From contig JAKSXM010000272.1 of the NCBI GenBank assembly GCA_022575985.1, positions 25,788,501-25,852,500 on the forward strand: a stretch of 64,000 bases of DNA, in the 5' to 3' direction. Shown piece after piece: positions 33,301 to 48,300 of this stretch (position 1 is its first letter; every line of letters starts with the position of its first letter). The notes beneath the pieces were generated by a model. It did no database searches, was not told the origin of the DNA, and saw only the letters and a program-made list of their open reading frames with translations. This DNA comes from Anagrus nilaparvatae (Eukaryota > Arthropoda > Insecta > Hymenoptera > Mymaridae). The position numbers were made by a program, and so were the translations under genes.

Positions 33301-36300
33301 TGCAATTTTTCAGTCTTATGAAGTTTTAATTGCAAAAAAATAATTTTAAAAACATTTTTTTAAAATTATTTTTACGTTTCAAGCCATTTGCAATCATTTA
33401 AATAAAAATCAGTGTACTTAATTTTAAATTAAGCTGAATATTAGTTTTTGTATTGTAAATCTGTACAACTTCATGACAATTCCAACACGGAGAAAAATAA
33501 CTGTTAAACATAACCAAAATTGCTGGTTATGTTTACATCATAAAGTTTTGTTATTTTCTGTTCAAATACTTTGTAAATATAACCATGTTTATAGTTAGAA
33601 TTAAAATATTCTAACTTCATATTTGTAAAATTTACAAAATTTTTTTGTTCTTAAAACTAACCCCGTTTTACTAAAATTAACCTTGCAAAATATACAAAAT
33701 ATTTTTCTCCGTGAAGTTTTCAGTTGATAGAGAGTTGGGTCCCAATAGTTACAAATATTTTTTTAATACTGGAAACACTGCTGTATTAAAATGGTCATAG
33801 CACATAATTATAATGATTATAATATTTTTATAGGGTGATTGTACCAATTAATGATCACCCCCAATAAATGTCCAGTACCATGTTATTCTTAAGAAAGACA
33901 AATAGTTATTAATAGGAAAAACTTCGGTCAATAATTGGTACAGTCAACCTGTGTAATTCAGAGTATTAGACCAGTTTATTACAGTGGTGCCTTTAGAGAT
34001 GGAAAAACTGAAATTAATACTTGGACTTAAATAAATTTAGTCGTTTTCAATTAAAAAAAAGATATTTACCCGAATGCTGTGAGTGCCTATTAATTCTAGA
34101 AATAGCATCTTCGCTTCTTAAACTGCTCGTAGGACTGACAGGACTTGCTGATCTTCTTGGATGATGAATGGTGTTTAACGTCAAAGAAGTTCCAATGTGT
34201 AAATTATTACCATTGATAGTATTACTATTTCCAGTTGAATTGGCAGCATTTCCGGAATGAGCTTTTAATGGACTTGGACTTGGTGAAAATAATGATCGCC
34301 CACCAAGAGAACGAGTGCCACGTATGTCGATTGGAGATACAAACATTTCTTCTAATGGAATACGCCCACGTGATTCAACAAGACCTGGTGTACTTAGAGA
34401 TCTGCCCATAGCCGCTGTGGATTGCAGGTTTTTCGATAATTTTCGTACACTTGATAGGATCGCCGCTGAAGGTGTAAATTATGGCTTTCGTTGCTTTTTT
34501 TATTTCTTTATTTTTATAGCTTACTTGTATACAGTACAGTATTCTTTTATATTTATCTAATAGTAATACAATGGAACTTGTATATTATTCAAAATTTAAT
34601 TAATGAATTCTGGTTTTATGAATTGAAATTTTCAGGATTTTACTTTTTTCTTACGAGATAATTTTTATAAAATTTAATTAACTTTTGAAGATGTTATTTT
34701 GATGCCACAATAGAAGTAAATCTAAAATTCTTACAAAATTACAAGATAACCATTTAAAAACAAGTACTGATCAAAAAAATATTTTTGTTCTAAATTTATC
34801 TATTTACATCTTTTATTTCTTGCGCGAAAAATACAGATAAATAATAAGGCATTTTTAAGAACTAATATACACAAAGCTTATCTTTTGCCAAAATTTTATT
34901 TCCACCTCAATCATTCTTAGAAAAAAGATTTACTACATTCGAAGGTAGGCTTCCGATTTCTTACTCGGTTTTTTTTGGGGGGAGGGGGGTCGAAAATATC
35001 CAAATACGGTTTTTTACATGATATAACAATAAACGGTTGGCTTTTTAAATATTTATTACACGATTTTTTGGGATCTTATAACTGTCCTTGATTACAAGTT
35101 GCAGGCAAAATTTGAAAAAATTCCAAAAATTGAAAGTTGAGCTACAGACTTTAAATTTGGTATATAGCTCTTTTTAGTTAAAAATCAACGCGTGTAAATT
35201 CTGAAAACTTTTGGCCAAGGAAGTTTCAGGGGGCTTTAGGTGATTTAAAAGTTAAATTGATTATATAATTAATAATGCATTAAACATATTTTATTGTATT
35301 AATTTTTATTTATTATAATTCACCACTATGTGAAATATTATAATTAAATATTAATCAATGATTTAAAAGGTAAAAAAGTGGTTTTTGACGCACAAAATGT
35401 AAATAACTAAATTTGGTTTTTTGGAATTTTTGTGGGCCTAGGCAAAGGGCCTAATAAGAGCAGTATATAAGTAAGAGCACTAAACATCTCCTATATTTCC
35501 CATATTTACAATTTTTCCGTTTAATTTATAAAAGTCATCGGTTCTATTGCTTATTCTAAAAAACTGGGAGCCTACCCTCGAATTCGATAGATTTAAAGTT
35601 TGTTAAAAGTTGAACTTTGTGTAAACCAGTTCCTTCGAAATTATCTGTACTAAAGAAGTATCTGCGTATCTGACCCAAAAAATTTTTTTATGAATTTTTC
35701 AGATTGACCAAAAATCAAGTTGTTGGCTTATGTGTCAGTTTGTCTTAAAAAATTTTTTGAGATGTGACATTTGAATGAGCCCCCATACAATCATTACTTT
35801 AGTCTGTCAAAATTAGCCAAAGTTAAAATTTTTTTTTGGTTAGCCCAGGTAAAAAGAAAATTTTTTCCCAATTATATGTATATATGTAAAAAGTGCATTG
35901 GTTTTGAAATAATTCAGCCTTTTTAAAGCCCAAAAAAACAAAAAAGCTAATTTTCGACAACTAGAAGTTTTTTGCTCCAAATTAATATTTTTCAAAAATT
36001 CCGATGAAAACGTCAATTCAAAACCCAAAATAAGTCATTAAAAAAAAATTAAAAAAAAAAAAATTTTGCTGTAAGTGATGAAAATAAAAAAGAAAAAAAG
36101 ATTAAAAAAATAAAGAAAATTTTTAATTTATAAAAATATATTAGACTTCGAACTATCGTTGCTATTATCAAATTTTCTGTACAATAAGTACGAATATACT
36201 AAATGTGTATGTGTAGAACTGTAATTGTATTATATTAAATACAAAATTAATTTATTGTATAAAATAAGTCATATGAAAACTGCTGCCTTGAATAAATAAA

Positions 36301-39300
36301 GTTTTTAGCATTTTCCATATTAAAAGTAACGTATAATTAACACTTTCTTGTTTTGATGTAAATTTGAATTGTAAGTTTAAATTAATGGATACATTTCCCC
36401 AAAATTCCAGGTTAGCAAACTATATAAATAGCTACATTGTTATGCATGAAAAGCTGTAGACTAATTAGTTTCTATTTTTATGGTTATTTAATTTTATTTC
36501 ATCAAGATATGAAGTTAATTTTTTAATTTATATTATTGTTATAATTAATTAACATTTAATAAATACTTATATGAAACGTTTCAGGTAAAATGTACATTTT
36601 TTATAAATTACTTGTTCAATTAAGGGCGCTCTGTCCACCACCGGGTGTTTTTTGCGAAGTATATTTGTAACTAAAATATTTGAACCATATATTTATTTAT
36701 AATAAGTTTTTAATGAAAGAATCAATCCTTTTCAGTATTTAGTACAAGAATATAAAAAAAAAAAATTAAAAATGTTTATTTGTTTAAACAAATACGACCT
36801 GTTAAATTTTTGAAATTTTCGGGTCATAAAAGCCTGAGTTCCCAGATCTGGGCTACTTGGATCCAAATTCTGCTTGGCGCATATTAAAGATCATTCAATT
36901 CAAGGTGGAGGTATCGTGGGAAATTTTTCACTAAACCTTTTCAGTAATAAGTTACAGCTAATTGTTTATAAAAAAAAATTTAAAAATGCTCTACAATTTA
37001 CAAACAAATAGGTATAACTCATTACTGAAAAGGTTTAGCGAAAAATTTCCCACGATACCTCCACCTTGAATTGAATGATCTTTAATATGCGCCAAGCAGA
37101 ATTTGGATCCAAGTAGCCCAGATCTGGGAACTCAGGCTTTTATGACTCAAAAATTTCAAAAATTTAACAGGTCGTATTTGTTTAAACAAATAAACATTTT
37201 TAATTTTTTTTTATATTCTTGTACTAAATACTGAAAAGCATTGATTCTTTCATTAAAAAATTATTATAAATAAATATATGGTTAAAATATTTTAGTTACA
37301 AATATGCTGCGCAAAAAACACCCAGTGGTAGACAGAGCGCCCTTAATTTAAAAATATTTATTTTCGTTGTATAATTAGAGTAATAATATCATTGGACGGT
37401 TATTATTTTCCTCGCTGCTAATTAAATCATTATTTTTCACGTTTAGAAAACTTCATTTTGTTGAACATGATTGAAAGACTATCGATACTGTACTGGATTA
37501 TTAATAACGAGCCAATATTCAAAATACAGGCAAATGGGATAATCTTGTTTGTAGCAAATTTCAGCCGTTGCAATAAAATTATTCATTCAATTGGTAAATA
37601 AAGAAAATAGAAAAAATATTTTAAAAGTAAATCAAAAACACTTTGTACACACACCGAGCTTGAAGCGTGAGGAAGTTAAACTAAAATGTCAAAAGAATCG
37701 GATAAGACCCCCTTCTTAAATATGTTTTTAGAATTCTAAAAATTCGACGCACTAATTTCAGCTGATCATCTTGCTATTTTATTCGGACAAAACCTGCGAT
37801 TTAGTTTTTTTGTTGTTGTTTTTTTCAATAAAATAAGCGTTTGGGAGAAATTATAATAATTTTTGCACTTTCTTTAAACTTAAAAAAACCAAAAATACAT
37901 AAAAAACTAAAATACCTCCTTAAGTCTAGCCCCCATGGGCAAGACCTAGAAGGCTCAAAATTCAGCTGATAACTTATTTTCGAGAGCACTTTGAGGGAAA
38001 AATATTTTGGAATCGATTTAATAACCCGATAATTAGTTTGAGGAATATCTACCCATATGGGATATTCCATAAAAAAATTAAAAAAAACCAAAATAATTAA
38101 AAAAAAAATTTTTAATTTGATACTTGAAGTACGAAATATGGAATCTTAAGGTCTTTAATCTGTCTTATGTTAAGTTTCGTTAACAATACATTTCTTTTTG
38201 ATATTTAAAATGAATATATTGCTTTTCTATGCTAAAAAACGAGTTTTTTTGGAATTGTAACTGTGTCGCACTGGGTCTCAAAAATTGTGTTTTTGTGTTA
38301 GAAAAATAATTTAAAGTAAAATTTTGTTTAGCCTCGTTTCTAATATTTAATTTTTAAAAATAGTTGATTTTTGAAACTCTTAAAATTTGTTTTTGGCGGT
38401 TTAAAGTGGTCGCGGGGTCCTAAAAAAATCACGTCCAAAAATATGTGCAATGGGACCACTGTGGATAATTTTCAGAATTTTCTACAACATCGTTCCAGAA
38501 AAAAAAAATAATTAACAAAAAAAAATGACTAAAAACGCAGGTTTTTAGCCAATAAAATGGCCAGATGATCAGCTGAGATTTGATCCCGCGCACTTTTGAA
38601 CTGTGCCGGCCAAGTATGGGTTGAAGTTCGGGCGACGTTCGGCAAAACGCTCTGCCGACGTGTGGCGCACGTATATAGCATAGGTCCTTTGGTACACGTC
38701 TCCGCGACGTATGGCACATACTTCAGCACATGCGTCTAATTTTTAGGGTTCTAAAAGCATGTTTAAAAAGGGGGTCTTATCCGATTCTTTTGACATTTTA
38801 GTTCAACTTTCGCACGCTTCAAGCTTGATATGTACATTCAAGTTGAAACTGTCATATAATATAATTTTAATTTAAAATATCTCATTCGCATTTATACCTA
38901 TAAACTCAAAATCTATAAATTATAATATGCGTGGAAATAAAAATTCTTTTTATTAAATTTTAAAGAGGAATTACGTGCTAAATTAATTTAAAACTTTTAA
39001 TTAAAATAGATTATTACTGTAATTAAATACTATCTGTAAATTTATGAATTTTCTATAATATAACTTTCCGTTAATTTTACAAACAGTAGCTAGGTATATA
39101 TAAATTTTAATAATTATTTATTTTTAATTAAAAACAGTTTAAAGCAAATACCTAAAGTACAAATAAACTGTAGTAAAATTATTGACTAACTAAAGAAAAT
39201 AAAAATTAATTTTTTTGTATATTTATTAAAATTATTTTAATTACTTGCTCAATTTTAAATAATAATGATTTTATTTCCCTCCATAATTTATACAAAAAAA

Positions 39301-42300
39301 AGTAGTACTTGAGAGATAGTGAGATATAAACGTATTCAAATTAATTCAATTAAAATTGTGTTTGTCAAAACTTATAAAGGTATAACTTTTCATAGAACAA
39401 AGTCATCAAGAGTTTTCTAATTTTTTGTTTGTATATTAAAATGTCACTAGAGAGAAACGATTTTATTGATATATGTTATGTGCAATCTCTGAAATAATTT
39501 TGAGGGAGGCTATTATATTGGTTTTTTTTAATAGTGTAGTAACTTTAAAACAAACTTATCAAACTTTTTAAAAGTTCTATAGCTTGCAAAAAATCTTGAA
39601 ACCTGCTCCTCCCTAGGGTACAAAATGGCTAATTTCAAAAATAAACTTGATTCAATGAGTAATTTTGCAAGTACTTCTTGCAGAAATCATATATTATTAA
39701 CTTAAAATCCTTATCATCTCTTACGACTTTTTTAAACTTTCTACAGAGGATATTTTTACGAGTTCAAAATTACACAAATTTAGTTGTAAATTATTTAATA
39801 AATAGATCTCCAGGTAATTTAACTTAAAATAACAGTAAAACCACAAGGTTAATAGTGTAATTTGATTTTGAAGTCAACAGTAATTAGTTTTCATATAAAT
39901 CATTAGCAAAATTATATATTAGAATTAGAAACGCGTTTATTTAAATTAATATTTGTCATTTTAAATTAAATTATTTCAGGTTTGGATCATAACATATCTA
40001 TACAATTGAGTCCATTGAAATTAACATAGGATTTTTTTTAAAATAATGTTTACTTCTAATTGCATAACGTAATTGGGCGTTTTAAATGTGATGAAATTTT
40101 ATATTGCAAAAAAAAGACTTTAATTTCTTGTCTTACTGGGGGGAAGCAAAGGTTATGTAATGATAATTTTTGTGAATTTTTTCGTACATGGTACATATTA
40201 AATTAATATTATTAAATGAAGAATAATTTAATTTCTGTAAAATAGCTCTTCAAATAAACAACAGAAAAAAAAATTTAATATGGAACATTTTTATAGGGAG
40301 GGGTACTCTGGGGATCCTAAAATCAAATTGGTCAAATGGGACTTAAAATAATTTCAATTTAAAGACTTAGATTCATTCAGGTTTAGGTTCTTATAATGAC
40401 TCAGGTTAAGGGACTCAAAATATTTTCGATTTAGGGACCTAGAATAATACGCGTTTAGAGAATTAGAATAGTTCGGGCTTAGAATCTGATCATCTGATAA
40501 CTACAAATTATAAAATTATAAAATTGTATTGTAACGTTGTGTAACATTCGCATTATACTTAGCCCTCAGAGTTGTAGTAAACATGTTCCATGCATTTAGG
40601 TTATGTTTACACAAACCGGTCATCAATTTTTATTTTCGTAGCTTGTAATCATTTTAGCAACGTTATATTTTAACTTTAGTAATAATCATATAAATGAGAA
40701 TATTTTCATAAATTCATTAATTTTTGTAATTTAAAAATTTCAAAACTTTTGAATTATGTAAAACTTTGGCTGAATTCATTTGAAAGCTATTATGAATAAA
40801 TACCAATCTTAAATCAACTGGCTTATATGTTCCATTGATATATTTTCACATAAATTATAGGATATTTTTTTATTTCAAATGCTATTAAGTAAATAATTTA
40901 TAAATCTGATAATATAAAACTAATATTTCAAACTAAATTGAAAATCTTAAGTTTTAAGTATATGTTATACATATTATTAAACTTATTGGTTTGATATTTG
41001 AATATAAGTATGTGTATGTTAAACAAATATGATTTTACCTACTAATTAATAGCAAAGGAATAATTTAGTTTTCTAAATTTCTATTTCAAATATTTGGGTA
41101 TTAGAATAATTAAAGTAAATTTAATTGGTATCAAAAGGCTAATAAAATAATTATGTATCAGATTCTATTTTAATGAGCAAAAGTTTGACCAATTTATTTT
41201 TTTTAATAAGTGAGTTTAGATGACTGAAAATTTATTAGAGTCGAAATTTTAGTCAATTTTAATCTTTTAATATTCTTTGAGGGTATGCCTTGAAAAAGTT
41301 TTGAAAATTTTTAATTTGACTTATTATTAGTATCCTTAAAATAATAAATTCATATTATTTTGATACCTACAGATTAAGCCAGTTTTTGTCGTGTCAAAGA
41401 AGGTAAATGGCAAGTTCTAGGAATTTCATTTTAGGAGAAATGCAGCAAATTAAATATATAGGGCTAAAAATTTCAGTGGTTGAAAATTTTAAAAAGTTAA
41501 CTTTAATCTATATCTGTTTATTTAATAAAAACAGGAATGAATTTTAGCAAAAGCACGAACAGAGCCTGTCAAAAAAATATTTGGTAATTTTTTTGAATTC
41601 CTTACCTGAGAAAATAACAAAAACTAAAATAAAAAAATAATAAAAGATAATTTTTATAATATTAAAGCAACATTCAGTGTGACATTAGCACATCATGATA
41701 AAAATAGAATATCGGCAAAAAATTTATTTTTATATTTTTTTAAATATGATAATAAAAAGAAATTATATAGTTAATCAATCACAAAGTGAGAAAAAAAATA
41801 GTTTTTTCTTCAAAGTATAAAAAGGCATAAAAAAAAAGAGACCGAACGGGATATGTCTAAGAATAAATTTGATTTACGTTTTATGTATAGAAAGATGAGC
41901 TTATATAATAATAATAAAATTGAAAATTGAAGTTTTTTACTATTTTTTTTTTATACGGGATTTTATATGTTAATATAAATTTATGAATAAAATAAAATCA
42001 ATAATTTATTAGAAAATTTATTGATTTTTATTTTTTTAGTGTACTTTTTTTTCTGATACGAACATTTTTAATTTTGATTTGGGTATTGTTTAGAGTTTTT
42101 TGGATTTTTTTATTTAATGCATTATTTTATATTTTATATAGGATCGTTAATAGTGAAGTTAGATTTATCAAAAATTGCGATTTATGATTAATAAGGATCT
42201 CGTTAGATTCCTGAAATGTCTTGGTTTGCTTCTGATCCAATCGAAACTAGTTTAAAAGGTTTATTTTTGTTCATTTGTTAGTAAAGATATGCACATTCTT

Positions 42301-45300
42301 AACTATCTTAGAAAGTAGCACTTGTTCGAACTTCCCTGTACCCTACACTGAAAAAAAATTCGTTTAGAAATACTGATCAGATTTTAGCCCTAAGACGATT
42401 GCAAATTGATACTTAGCCGCTTTAATTTTCATAGAATTTTAAATCTAACAATCGTTTTAGGGCTAAAACCTTATCAGTATTTTAGTTTTATAGTCAATTT
42501 AACCCACAGTTCTTCAAAAAAAATCATATTAAGGGATGAAAATGAAAAAACAAGCAGTTTTAGCCTGAACAAAATGTACCACTTTGATGAAAAAGCTTAT
42601 TATTCCCTTGTTATTTTTTACTCAAAATTTAAGCCTGGATATTTAATAAAGGCCTGAAATTGGTTGTTTTTAGATGTGCAACCCTTAAACTATATATTTT
42701 CTGAAGGATTGTAGTTTAAATTGACAATAAGGCTAAAATATTTTTAAGTTTTTAGTCTTAAAATGATTGTTAGATTCGAATTTCTATAAAAATTAAGTTG
42801 TTTGCTTTTTTCACGAGTGTTCTAATCGTTTAATTTATTAGATATGAAATATAATTCTTTTAAAAATGTGTTAGCAAAAAATGTCCGAGTTGTTAGTTTA
42901 AAACTATTTCTATTGATTTATTAGGTAAATTATTTTTTGAAATATATTGGCTACGTTATAAATTTTATATTCGATATACTTGTAAAATATGATTTATGTT
43001 CAAATATATCGTATCAATTTTTTTATAAATAAACAGCGCTTTAAACAAAAACGTTTTTTAAAATAATTTCAATGTAATTTCAGATAATTTTTATTATAAC
43101 AGAATAGTATTTGTATATAAAAAATTAATAACTTCTAAATATTAAATATTTTTTAAAAAATTGATAAATTAAAATAATAATTTGATAAAAAATTATACAT
43201 TGATGCAGTAAATTTTTATTTATTTTAAATACAAAAAATTAAAGCTTTTAATAAATTTAAAAAAAAAAATTTTAATTTGTTTACTTTTTTTAACCCTCAA
43301 GCTGTAATCAATTAATAGCCATTTTATAAAGCGTTTGAAAAACAGTAAATATTTATTTTGTTAGATTATTCATAAATGAAGAATACTTGTACTGTCTCAA
43401 GTAAATTACTATAATATTAAAGCACACTTAAAGCACGTATAGTATATAAACGAGCTAATATAAAGTATACATACTACACTGAAAAAAAAATGCACTACCT
43501 GAATAATGTAGATAGAGCTTTTTTTTGGTTTGCTGCAATAAAAAAAATCTCAAAGCATATACGTACTGCAGATAGTGAATTTTTTTTCTGTTTATGGCAG
43601 TATGATATACTTAAATTTATGGAAGATGTTTGAAATTTTTATTAAAATTCATTTTTTTGGGAAGGTTTTTACTTCAATGTTGTACGATAAGCAGAGAATT
43701 TAAAAATATTCATTTACTGCCTACAGATGTTGTTTTTTAAGAGGGACAAGTACTGATTAATCAATATCGTTGTTTAAACCGAACCTTAAAAATATTATTA
43801 AATATTTAAAAAATATTAAATTACTTCATGGTAGACACGATGTAAAAATTAATGGGTAATGATCATTATCCATTAAAAATGATGAAAAGGTTTAGTATTA
43901 CATTATAGCAAATAATTATTTTTTTTATTTTTTTGATAAAATTTTAATTTTAAAAATAATTAGTTATGTGCAGTAATGTAATACTCAACTCTTTAGTCAT
44001 TTGTAATGGATAATGGTTATTACCCATTACTTTTTATTATTAGTAGAAGTCTATTACTTATTACAAAAAGTATGGGTGATTGCAAGAGTTCTTTATTGAT
44101 CATTACTAAATCTATGTAATGAATTAACTAATTGTAGCTATAACATTTCTGAACAAAGTAATAATTTCGTGTAATATTACAAAATTAATGGGATTAACCG
44201 ATCTTGGGCTTACAGTAAGGCCGATTCCAGAGCTATAGCGCGGAAAAGCAGCGTATTTTTTTACGTCCGTGTAGTCCTTTATAAAAGGTATTGGAGGTAC
44301 GCACACACCGGCCTTTGCCCACTCCTGGATGGCTACTTGTTTAAATTTAGGTCCGGTGCCAATGAGAGAAGTTAAAAATTGGAGCTGTTAACGGAAATTT
44401 CTGTAACTTTAGATCCGGAGTTTACAACTGCCAATAAAAGAACAATAATAATTTCCTTATAGCCAGAAAAGGTTGGACTCGGTTACGGATTTAAACAAGG
44501 AGAAATGGCCTTGTATAAAGACACTAGATTAGCAGAGACTTCCAGAAACGTACGTGGCTCCATTTGGTCTGCCAATCACAAGACAGGTGCCAGCCAAGAT
44601 GGCGGTTGAAAAAAAATTCTCTATTTAAAATATATTTGATACTGCAAATGACGGACCAATCAAAATCAGTCTACCTAAATGGCAGTCTCTGCTAATCTAG
44701 GACCAATAAATTACATCATGAGCGGCGCCATGAGGTTGTTACTCAATCATTCTGCGGATTTTACATCCACGGTGATTGTAAGGTTGCAAATAGCAAGACG
44801 GTCATGAAATCAATAACCCTAATTATAGCTGCATAAGTGACCTGCAACTTATAATTCATGCAAATATTAAAACCACAGAGCTCGCGTTCGTTGCAGCAGT
44901 TTGTTTGAGTATCTGAATAGTGTTAAGTTTTTCTGTGAAAATATACATTGCGTTACTTTTTCGTATAGCTTTGGAAATCGGTTTAAAAAAATAATTAAAG
45001 CAACAAAAATTTCAGGATTCTTCGTAGAACCACATTTTAGTCCTTTTTTCAAACAAATTTTATATATTTCTGATACGCGGTATAAAAAAATGTAGCATAA
45101 ATTTAAAAATTATCTATTGAAAAAAAAATCTGGTTACCGTTACCGTATTTTTGGTTGTCGCTACCAGAATTTCGGCTGTGGCTACCGAAACTACGGTTAT
45201 GGCAGCTGGGTTTTTTTTTCTCTAATGGTTGCAAATGACTTAAAACCCGTAGAAAAATTCAAAAAATATTCTCACGTTTCAAAACGTTTCAAAAGAGTTA

Positions 45301-48300
45301 AACTCATTTTTCTTGTCAGCGGCCAGAAAACACTTATTTCCCGACCTTGGTGAGATACGTATTTTCTTGCCACAGACAAAGAGAAATTATTTTTTGCCCT
45401 TGGTTGTAAAAACAGAATGCCTCAAATCGCAGTTTGCCATCTTCAGCTTCGCCTCGGGTTGCAATTTCCGTTCTTTGTTTTTACGGCCTAGAATAAAAAT
45501 ATACTATTTTTTAAATTTTCTTTACGTTTCAAGCCATTCGCAATCGTTTAAAGCAAAAAAAAAACTTGCGGCTGCCACAACCAGAATGTTTTTTTAATGT
45601 GGTATTTGGTTAATTTTTTAAATTGAATTTTTAATCATATTTTTTCAAATTTCATTTTTTTTGCACAACATTTTAAAAATATTTAATGTGTTTATATTAA
45701 AATTTATTAAGAGGTTAAATAAAATTACAGTAGTAGCAATAGGTAAATATCTTAATTTAAAAAATGATTTTACACTGCAGTAGTTTTAGAGAAAAAATAT
45801 TTGCAAAATAAATTTTTGAAAACTTCAATAATATATATTGAGAGCACTTAAAATAAATTTGTATATTATAGCAGGAAATAACGAAAGCATTATATTAAAG
45901 CATGCCAATTTTTCGCTTTAAAGCACTGTATTTATTATCCTACTTATCGTGCCATTGAAGTGAAAATCTTATAATTTATTAAAATCATTGAGTATTTTTC
46001 AGTGATTTTTCACTGTTAAAAATTAAAAATTTGATAAACAATCTTCGATATATTAAATAACATAATACATACTTAATACACCTTTTTACGACATTATTGC
46101 ACATATTTTTTAATAAATATTTAAATTTAATGTAAATAATTGAAACTTACCCTTCTCTAAAGGCGACCTTTTATATTTTTCTAATCTTTTACTAGCAATT
46201 GATTCAAGTCTTACTCTTGCAGCTGGATATTCCTTTAATACATCCCACATATCCTTTTTACTCAATACAAACAAATCTGAATAACCAACTGATCTTACAC
46301 TCGCTGTTCGTCGATTACCTGCATTTAATTTAGCGATTTATTGGTTATATAATTATTAAATTGAAGAAAAAAAAATTACTAAAATATTAATAATTAAAAA
46401 TTGTGCATCAAAATTTTTTTTATTCAAAAATAATCAGATAAGCAAAAAGTGTTATTAATTATAAATAATTTATATATATAAAAAAGCAGTGTTTGTGTGT
46501 TATTCAGGATAAATACCAAGCGATTAAATTTTTAAAGTGGCCATAAATTACATACAAATAAAAGTAACAAATAATTATTTTGATTTATTTTTTTTTTATA
46601 GATTATCTCTTCGTATGAAAAAAAAATGTATGCATAAATAAATAAAGCTTTTTTTTTTTATTCAATATTTTAACGCCTGACTAAACATTGATATTTTGCT
46701 CAATAGAGAAATGAAAAAAAAAAGTATTTAAAAAACTATTAATAATACTTATAATAGTTGAAATAACGTTATTGATGATAATCCTCTTATGTTATATTAT
46801 AAAAAGATGAAAAATATATTTTTCTTTTATTATATATATGTGTGTGTGTATATATACTTATATAGATGTTTTTTTAAAGAAAAAATAATTTATGTATATT
46901 AGACTGTTTTTTATTTTTAAAATTAGGTTTTTTTTAAGGGTACCTGGTAACAGAATTTCAGGTTCTGGTCAAAATTTCAGGAACAAAGGATTTTTCAGAA
47001 AAATTCACCTAAATCATTCTTTTTAGGCAAATTTTTAAAATTGCATTGTTTTTTTTTTTGTTCAGCATTTTGGAAGTATCTGAAATTAGTCTTATGAAAT
47101 AGGGATTCAAATAAAATTTTCCAATGAATCTGAAAAATCCAGTCTGGTTTTTCTAGAATTTTCATTTAGAAATATAAAATCGAATCCCAGAAACAATGTT
47201 TTTTTAGTGTTAATTTTTTATCAGGCTGAGGTATCATTCTTTTTAAAAATTATTTTATTGTAAAATGGAACTTTTTTATAAATGACGTGAAATTTATAAG
47301 TAAATTTTATTTCTTTATAAATTTATCAGCTAGCTGAAAGAATTGGTTCTAAAAAGCGATTAAAAATTTACTAATACCAAAGCTCTTTGAAAATGGCTTG
47401 ATTAGATTATCGCAATACCTTCATGAACAAATATTTTGACTTTCATACTTGAAACTTGATAAATATCAATTATTTCAAACAAGTTTTAAAAATAAGGTCC
47501 AGTCTAATATATATCATTTATACACATTGAAAATTTAAGAAAAAATATTGATATTTACTTTATTTATAGTATATATTTTCTTATAACACAAGAAAAATAA
47601 ATTTTTGCTTTCTTCTATTTATTTATCACTATAAAAGTATAATGCACTTCATTGTAATTGATTTATTACATAAAATATAACTTTTGTATTTAATGTACTC
47701 CAGTCAATATCCGGTTTTGGCAGTATACATTTCGGCCTCCTCCAAATTTGGTTTGGTATGTTTTGTGGGTCGCTGATCACGAATTTTGGAGTCTTTTCTA
47801 TGAGAAATTAACGGAATACTCTTAATTTAGCAAACTTAAATTAGCACTTTGACTAACCAGATTGGGACCATGTGGGAGTTTTGGGTCGCTGATCACGAAT
47901 TTCAAGGTCCTGTCTACTAAAAATTGGCGCTTTAGCCTTGAATTACCAAATACCAAAAGAGGTACCCTAAAAGAGGTATTTTTTAAATTTTTAATGTTTT
48001 TGCAAATTTAAGGGTGAAGCATAAATTTTTAGTAGACAGGACCCCGAAATTCGTGATCAGTGACCCAGAAAACCATTATGGACTAAATCTGATCTGAAAA
48101 CGCGAAAATAGCCAAATCCCCTGTAGGGGTAGTTTTTGCTAATTATAATAAGGGTGAAATATTAATTTTTCATAACAAATTCACAAAAATTCTTAATCAG
48201 TGACCCAAAAAACATATACTAGACCAAATCAAGTGATGGCCAAAAAGTGCATCAACCACCAATCTCCACCCCCTCGTATTTAGACTGGAGTAATATTTGA

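Larger units (their letters stand above)
24730..34069 (-). other. CNG channel intron, 9.3 kb, repeat-rich
   Basis: No nested gene recognised. It contains inverted-repeat elements at 25363-25962, 28850-29530, 31061-33415 (with 32161-33030 inside it) and 33486-33713, and two copies of the GGAACATGTT family at 28105-28345 and 30605-30985. 26480-26660 is a GC-richer patch (GGGCTCGAGGGGCGTAGTCC) of unknown nature. The rest is AT-rich. Confidence 0.6.
34466..46150 (-). other. CNG channel intron, 11.7 kb
   Basis: No nested gene recognised. It holds elements at 36624-37342, 37657-38825, 40276-40630, 44523-44700 and 45115-45600. 34960-35800 and 44200-44900 are less AT-rich and look like old repeats. 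38840-40270 and 40640-44100 are AT-rich with nothing recognisable apart from solo TACACTGAAAAAAAA ends at 42343 and 43474. Confidence 0.6.

Noticed and set aside
38429..38729. Two overlapping minus-strand frames with many Cys and Arg
   Set aside because: They cross a GC-rich segment inside one arm of an inverted-repeat element and match no family I know; GC-rich DNA gives long chance frames.
44200..44520. GC-richer stretch considered as a coding exon
   Set aside because: Frames are broken by stops and no splice sites or protein motif fit; it is more like an old repeat next to the MITE at 44523-44700.
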